Positions 59,829 to 64,000 of a stretch of DNA of 64,000 nt are shown piece after piece. Below the pieces are notes generated by a model that was not told the origin of the DNA, did not search any database, and saw nothing but the letters and a program-made list of their open reading frames with translations. Origin of the DNA: Rubrivivax sp. (GTDB lineage Bacteria > Pseudomonadota > Gammaproteobacteria > Burkholderiales > Burkholderiaceae_C); NCBI GenBank assembly GCA_004210455.1, contig SEFA01000017.1, positions 23,768 to 87,767 on the forward strand, given 5' to 3'. The position numbers and the translations under genes were made by a program. Every line of letters starts with the position of its first letter. The first letter of the stretch is position 1.

Positions 59829-61198
59829 GCACCATCGGCGGGGCATCACCGGCGATCTTCCACGCGCCGCTGGCCTGGATGGACGGCGGCTGGCAGCGAG
59901 ACGTCCTGATGTGCGTCGGCGCGGACGGCCATTGGACCGGGTTGAACGCAGGACGGCCTGCGCCGGCGGAGGCTGTCCGATTGAGCGGCCCGGTGCTGCC
60001 GACCCTCGTCGACGCGCACAGCCATGCCTTCCAGCGCGCCTTCGCCGGTCTGTCCGAGCAGCGCGACAGCGTCAGCGACGACTTCTGGTCCTGGCGCGAC
60101 CGCATGTACGGCGTCGCGCTGCGGGTGACCCCGGCGCAGCTCAAGACCATTGCGGCCCAGCTCTACACCGAGCTGCTGGCCGGCGGCTACACGCAGGTCT
60201 GCGAGTTCCACTACCTGCACCACCGCGAGGACGGTTCGCCCTACCCGGACGAGCTCGCGATGGCGATGGCGCTGGCCGAGGCTGCGCAGGAAACCGGCAT
60301 CGGTCTGACGCTGCTGCCGGTGCTGTACGCGCATGCCGGCTTCGCCCAGAAGGGCCTGCGGGACACGCAACGGCGCTTCCGCACCGATGCCGAGTGGGTC
60401 TGGCGCGCTTGTGAGCACATCAATGCGGCGGGCCTGCCGCTCGTGCGTGCCGGGGTGGCGGTGCATTCGCTGCGCGCGGCGCACGCCGAGGACGTGCAGG
60501 CGCTGCAGGCGCTGGTTGGCGACGCGGACATTCCCATCCACGTGCATGTCGCGGAGCAGCAGCAGGAGGTCGACGACTGCCTCGCCGCCACCGGCAAGCG
60601 GCCGATCGACCTGCTGGCTGACCACGGATTGGATCCACGCTGGCACCTGGTGCACGCCACGCACAGCACGCGGGAGGAGATCGCGCGCATCGCCGCCAGC
60701 GGCGCGGGCGTGGTGATCTGCCCGGGAACCGAGGGCAACCTCGGCGACGGGCTGGCGGATCTGCCCGGTTGGCTGGAGGCGCACGTGCCGCTGACGGTGG
60801 GGTCGGACAGTCAGGTCACGCGCGGCTGGGTCGAGGAGCTCCGTTGGCTGGAGTACGGCCAGCGCCTGGGCCTGCAGCGACGCAATGTCGCGGCGTGGCC
60901 GGGCCGCCAGCCGTCGACGGCGGCGCGCCTGTTCGACGCCTGCGCCGCGGGCAGCGCGCGGGCGGCGGGCCTGGGCGCGTGGGGGCTGCAAAGGGGCGCA
61001 CGCGCCGACTTCCTGGTGCTCGACACCACCGCGAGCGGCCTGGCCGGCCTGCCGGACGCGGCGCTGCTGGACGGGCTGATCTTCGCCAGCCAGGGGCCGA
61101 CCTGGCGCGAGGTCTATGTCGCCGGACAGCGCCGCGCCATCGACGATCCTGGCCGGCGAACGCGCTTCGTCGAGACGATGGACGCGCTCTGGCGCTGA
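59825..61198 (+). CDS. hutF: Formimidoylglutamate deiminase
   Basis: Fourth hut step: N-formimidoyl-glutamate to N-formyl-glutamate plus ammonia. The 457-residue amidohydrolase has LVDAHSHAFQRAFAGL with metal-binding His residues, VCEFHYLHH, GVAVHSLRAA, HVHVAEQQQEVDDC, LVHATHST and VTVGSDSQV-like LTVGSDSQVTRGWVEEL. Presence of HutF together with HutG shows the five-enzyme pathway. It is the last gene of the hutC-F operon. Confidence 0.95.
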   Translation: MSTIGGASPAIFHAPLAWMDGGWQRDVLMCVGADGHWTGLNAGRPAPAEAVRLSGPVLPTLVDAHSHAFQRAFAGLSEQRDSVSDDFWSWRDRMYGVALRVTPAQLKTIAAQLYTELLAGGYTQVCEFHYLHHREDGSPYPDELAMAMALAEAAQETGIGLTLLPVLYAHAGFAQKGLRDTQRRFRTDAEWVWRACEHINAAGLPLVRAGVAVHSLRAAHAEDVQALQALVGDADIPIHVHVAEQQQEVDDCLAATGKRPIDLLADHGLDPRWHLVHATHSTREEIARIAASGAGVVICPGTEGNLGDGLADLPGWLEAHVPLTVGSDSQVTRGWVEELRWLEYGQRLGLQRRNVAAWPGRQPSTAARLFDACAAGSARAAGLGAWGLQRGARADFLVLDTTASGLAGLPDAALLDGLIFASQGPTWREVYVAGQRRAIDDPGRRTRFVETMDALWR

Positions 61199-61267
61199 GC
61201 ATCGATCCGCGGCAATAGCAGCGCACGCCCGGCGAACGCGATCCCCCGTTTCCACAGGGTGTCCGGC

Positions 61268-61283
61268 TGGCACGCCGGCTGCT
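61268..61283 (+). promoter_or_regulatory. Sigma-54-like promoter before the first chemoreceptor gene
   Basis: TGGCACG-ccgg-CTGCT fits the sigma-54 consensus TGGCACG-N4-TTGCW in spacing, with one mismatch at the first T of the -12 element. It lies 37 bases before the ATG. A matching element stands at the same distance before the second chemoreceptor gene. Confidence 0.4.
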
Positions 61284-61320
61284 AGGCTTTTCCTACTCCT
61301 TCTACACAGTGGGGAATGCC

Positions 61321-62690
61321 ATGTGGTCCATGCGTAACTTCACGATCCGGACGCGCCTCCTGGCGCTCGGCCTGTTGTCGGTGTTCGCGCTGCTGCTGAT
61401 CGGCGGCGACGGGTTGTGGGCAATGGCCCGCACCAAGCAGGATTTCCAGCACTACGTGCGGCAGGATGTCGAATCGCTGGTGCAGCTCTCCGAGATCCGG
61501 GCCGGTGTGGGCAACCTGCGACGCTACGAGAAGGACATGCTGATCAACATCGGCGATGACGCCGCCGTGCGGCGTTACCAGGACGAATGGCGCAAGGCCT
61601 TCGAGGGCGTCAACAAGAGCCTGGATGCGATCGGCCAGCTCGACATCCTTCCGGAGATCAAGTCGATGCCGCCGGCGATGAAAACTTCGCTGGGCAGCTA
61701 TCGGAGCGGGCTCGACGGCATCGTGGCGCGCATCCTGAAGCAGGAGTTCGTCGACTCCGCCGAGGCGAACCGGCAGACCGAGCCGATCAAGGGCCCGGTC
61801 CGGGAGATGGACAAGCAACTGGGCGAGATGACGAAGGCGATCATGGAGCGCGGCAACCAGGAGGTGCAGCGCATCGACGCCGAGGAGATCCGCATCCGGA
61901 CGGCGCTGGGCGGCGTGATGCTGGTCGGCGTGCTGGTGATCGGTGTCTTCACCTTCTTCAACATCGCGTCCATCCTGACGCCGCTGGCGCAGGCGGTCAG
62001 CACGACCGAGCGCATCGCGCGCCAGGACCTGAGCGAACGCGTCGACGTGCTGGGCACCGACGAGACCGCCGCCATGATGCGCGGCGTGCAAGGCATGCAG
62101 ACCTCGATCCGCGAGGTGGTCAGCGGCGTGCGCAGCGCCACCGACAGCATCGCGACAGCCTCGCGCGAGGTGGCGGCCGGGGCGCACGACCTGAGCTACC
62201 GCACCGAGCAGGCGGCGTCCAACCTCGAGGAGACCGCCTCGGCGATGGAACAGCTCACCGCGAGCGTGCAGCACAACGCGGATTCGGCGCGGCAGACCAA
62301 CGCGCTGGCGGAGGAGGCAGCAGGCGCCGCGGGACGCGGCGTCGACGTGGTCGGCGAGGTGGTCCAGACCATGGGCCGGATCAGCGCGTCGTCGGCGCGC
62401 ATCGGCGACATCATCGGCACCATCGACGGGATCGCCTTCCAGACCAACATCCTCGCGCTCAACGCCGCCGTCGAAGCGGCGCGCGCCGGCGAGCAGGGCC
62501 GCGGCAGATCAGCCACGCCACCACCGAGCAGAGCGGCGGGATCAACCAGATCGGGTCGGCGATCTCCCAGCTCGATCAGATGACGCAGCAGAACGCGGCG
62601 CTCGTCGAAGAGTCCGCCGCCGCGGCGCAGAGCCTGCAGCACCAGGCGGATGCGCTGTCCCGGACGGTGGCGGTGTTCAAGCTGGTTTGA
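61321..62690 (+). pseudogene. Methyl-accepting chemotaxis protein with internal deletion and frameshift
   Basis: Reads from the ATG at 61321 (GGGGAA upstream) through an N-terminal helix, a four-helix-bundle-type periplasmic domain (residues about 40-185), a second helix, a HAMP region and the start of the signalling domain up to [10 protein letters not shown] at residues 386-395. There the normal continuation (FAVVA...) is missing: the sequence jumps to [20 protein letters not shown] in another frame and then ends with the usual C-terminal ALSRTVAVFKLV. About 60 residues of the hairpin's descending arm are gone. As it stands the frame ends at 62583 with an unrelated tail. Either a recombination product or an assembly collapse at a repeat. 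Confidence 0.85.
62387..62505 (+). repeat. 119-bp segment identical to the end of the window (copy 1)
   Basis: Identical to 63882-64000. It encodes the conserved tip region of the chemoreceptor signalling domain. The identity ends exactly where copy 1 loses its reading frame and where the window stops. Confidence 0.9.
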
Positions 62691-62763
62691 CGACCCGTTC
62701 CGTGACATCCGTTCGGAAGGACTCCACGGTCGGCGGGGTTTAGAGCGCTGCGTCCTCTGGCGC

Positions 62764-62779
62764 TGGCATGGCGGCTGCT
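62764..62779 (+). promoter_or_regulatory. Sigma-54-like promoter before the second chemoreceptor gene
   Basis: TGGCATG-gcgg-CTGCT keeps the GG and GC of the -24/-12 elements at correct spacing and lies 36 bases before the ATG, just as in the upstream paralogue. Two deviations from consensus make it weaker than copy 1. Confidence 0.35.
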
Positions 62780-62815
62780 AGTCTTTTCCCCATCGATCGA
62801 TCTCGTTGGGAAAAC

Positions 62816-64000
62816 ATGCAGTCTCTGCGCCATTACACGATCCGGACCCGCCTGCTCGGTCTGGGTCTCCTGTCCGTTCTTGCCCTGCTGCTCATCGGCG
62901 GCGCCGGCCTCTGGGCCATGGGCAGCTCACGCGCCGATTTCCAGCAGTACGTCGCGCAGGACGTGGGCGCGCTGACCCAGCTTTCCGAAGTCCGCGCCGG
63001 CATCGGCAACCTGCGCCGCTTCGAGAAGGACATGCTCATCAACATCGGCGACGACGGCACCGTCAAGCAGGCCCAGGCCGACTGGCAGAAGACCTACGCC
63101 GGCGTGATCCGCTCGCTCGATACGCTGTCGGCCCTCGAGATGAGCCCGGAGATCCGCAGCCTGCCGCCCAAGCTCAAACAGTCGCTGGAAGCCTACAAGG
63201 CCGGCGTCGACGACATCGCCAAGCGCATCCTCAATGCCGACTTCGTCGACGCCGCTGAAGCGAACCGCGCCACCGACGCGATCAAGGCGCCTGTGCTGGC
63301 CATGGACAGCGGCGTCGGTGAGATGACGACCGCGATTCTGCAGGAAGGCCAGGACGAGGTGCGGCGCCTCGGCACCCGTGAGCTGAGCGTGCGCGGCGTG
63401 CTCGGCGTCGTCATGGCGATCGGCGTGGCGCTGATCGCGCTGCTGACCGTGCTCAACATCCGCTCCATCCTGGCGCCGCTCGCGCAGGCGGTGAGCACGA
63501 CCGAACGCATCGCCCGCAAGGACCTGAGCCAGCCGGTCGAGGTCGAAGGCGCGGATGAGACGGCCGCGATGGCGCGCGGCGTGCAGGGCATGCAGGCGTC
63601 GATCCGCGAGGTCGTCAGCGGTGTGCGCAGCGCCACCGACAGCATCGCCACGGCGTCGCGCGAAGTCGCCGCCGGCGCGCACGACCTGAGCCAGCGCACC
63701 GAACAGGCCGCGTCCAACCTGCAGGCCACCGCGTCGGCGATGGGACAGCTGACGTCCAGCGTGCAGCACAACGCGGCTTCCGCCGGCGAAGCGAAGGCGC
63801 TCGCAGAGCAGGCCGCCGAGGTCGCCGTGCGCGGCGTCAGCGTGGTCGGCGAGGTCGTGCAGACGATGGGGAAGATCAGTTCGTCGTCGGCGCGCATCGG
63901 CGACATCATCGGCACCATCGACGGGATCGCCTTCCAGACCAACATCCTCGCGCTCAACGCCGCCGTCGAAGCGGCGCGCGCCGGCGAGCAGGGCCGCGGC
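62816..64000 (+). CDS. Methyl-accepting chemotaxis protein, cut by the window end
   Basis: An open frame of 395 codons from the ATG at 62816 (GGGAA upstream) to the last base of the window. It is collinear, without gaps, with the first chemoreceptor: N-terminal membrane helix ([18 protein letters not shown]), periplasmic four-helix-type sensor ([20 protein letters not shown]), second helix at about 200-220, HAMP ([16 protein letters not shown]) and signalling domain ending at [10 protein letters not shown]. The two sensor domains differ clearly, so ligand ranges may differ. The 3' part is outside the window. Confidence 0.9.
   Translation, partial: MQSLRHYTIRTRLLGLGLLSVLALLLIGGAGLWAMGSSRADFQQYVAQDVGALTQLSEVRAGIGNLRRFEKDMLINIGDDGTVKQAQADWQKTYAGVIRSLDTLSALEMSPEIRSLPPKLKQSLEAYKAGVDDIAKRILNADFVDAAEANRATDAIKAPVLAMDSGVGEMTTAILQEGQDEVRRLGTRELSVRGVLGVVMAIGVALIALLTVLNIRSILAPLAQAVSTTERIARKDLSQPVEVEGADETAAMARGVQGMQASIREVVSGVRSATDSIATASREVAAGAHDLSQRTEQAASNLQATASAMGQLTSSVQHNAASAGEAKALAEQAAEVAVRGVSVVGEVVQTMGKISSSSARIGDIIGTIDGIAFQTNILALNAAVEAARAGEQGRG
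63882..64000 (+). repeat. 119-bp segment identical to 62387-62505 (copy 2)
   Basis: Exact repeat of the chemoreceptor tip region; it runs to the last base of the window, so the true length of identity may be longer. Confidence 0.9.

Noticed and set aside
56751..59849. A 1032-codon antisense frame across hutC, hutD, hutI and hutG
   Set aside because: It spans several real genes in the opposite direction and has low-complexity Arg/Gln/His composition. The hut proteins on the plus strand are unambiguous.

Overview
The window looks like chromosomal DNA of a high-GC betaproteobacterium of the order Burkholderiales, plausibly a Roseateles/Mitsuaria-type organism. That placement is an inference from the very GC-rich codon use, the EpsL-type exopolysaccharide protein, the UbiJ-UbiB pair, the Pseudomonas-style five-enzyme hut pathway and the Hrp-type type III secretion system (T3SS). 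No rRNA, tRNA, CRISPR array, insertion sequence or phage gene was seen.

Region 1 (1-19.5 kb) is a surface-polysaccharide locus. On the plus strand are a GT11-like glycosyltransferase, a UDP-glucuronate 4-epimerase and UDP-glucose dehydrogenase, then a secreted lipoprotein on the minus strand and a plus-strand kdsA. From 19.5 kb back to 6.9 kb runs a long minus-strand gene set: priming glycosylphosphotransferase, EpsL-type barrel, galE, mannose-1-P guanylyltransferase, UDP-HexNAc dehydrogenase, rfbBDAC, wecB and an O-acyltransferase. Together they supply UDP-Gal, UDP-GlcA/GalA, GDP-Man, dTDP-Rha, UDP-ManNAc/HexNAcA and Kdo. Wzx, Wzy and most transferases are not in the window. ubiJ-ubiB follow.

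Region 2 (21.7-39.9 kb) is a T3SS locus: an ECF sigma factor; sctQ-R-S (minus); sctL-small-sctC-sctW-sctV-sctD-sctN-sctO (plus); and a minus-strand operon reading small pilin-like gene, Gly/Met-rich gene, unknown gene, sctI-sctJ-sctK-GNAT-sctT-sctU. Gene content and partial order resemble the Hrp1 (Pseudomonas syringae) family, but rearranged. Promoter elements resembling the HrpL hrp box lie in front of the pilin-like gene and sctQ, with weaker ones before sctL and sctV, which suggests the adjacent sigma factor drives the locus. sctL carries an apparent one-base frameshift.

Region 3 (40-51.3 kb) is mostly housekeeping: a sodium/solute symporter, an FmdB zinc ribbon, a DUF502 protein, aspS, a TPR protein, an orphan flgH with two unknown genes, nudB, an endonuclease/phosphatase-fold protein and a ClsB-type cardiolipin synthase.

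Region 4 (51.4-61.2 kb) holds a secreted esterase and a complete histidine-utilisation locus: hutU-hutH facing away from hutC-hutD-hutI-hutG-hutF, with a HutC-type operator between them. Region 5 (61.3-64 kb) holds two tandem methyl-accepting chemotaxis protein genes. The first has lost the segment after the hairpin tip of its signalling domain, and the second is cut by the window end at exactly the same codon.
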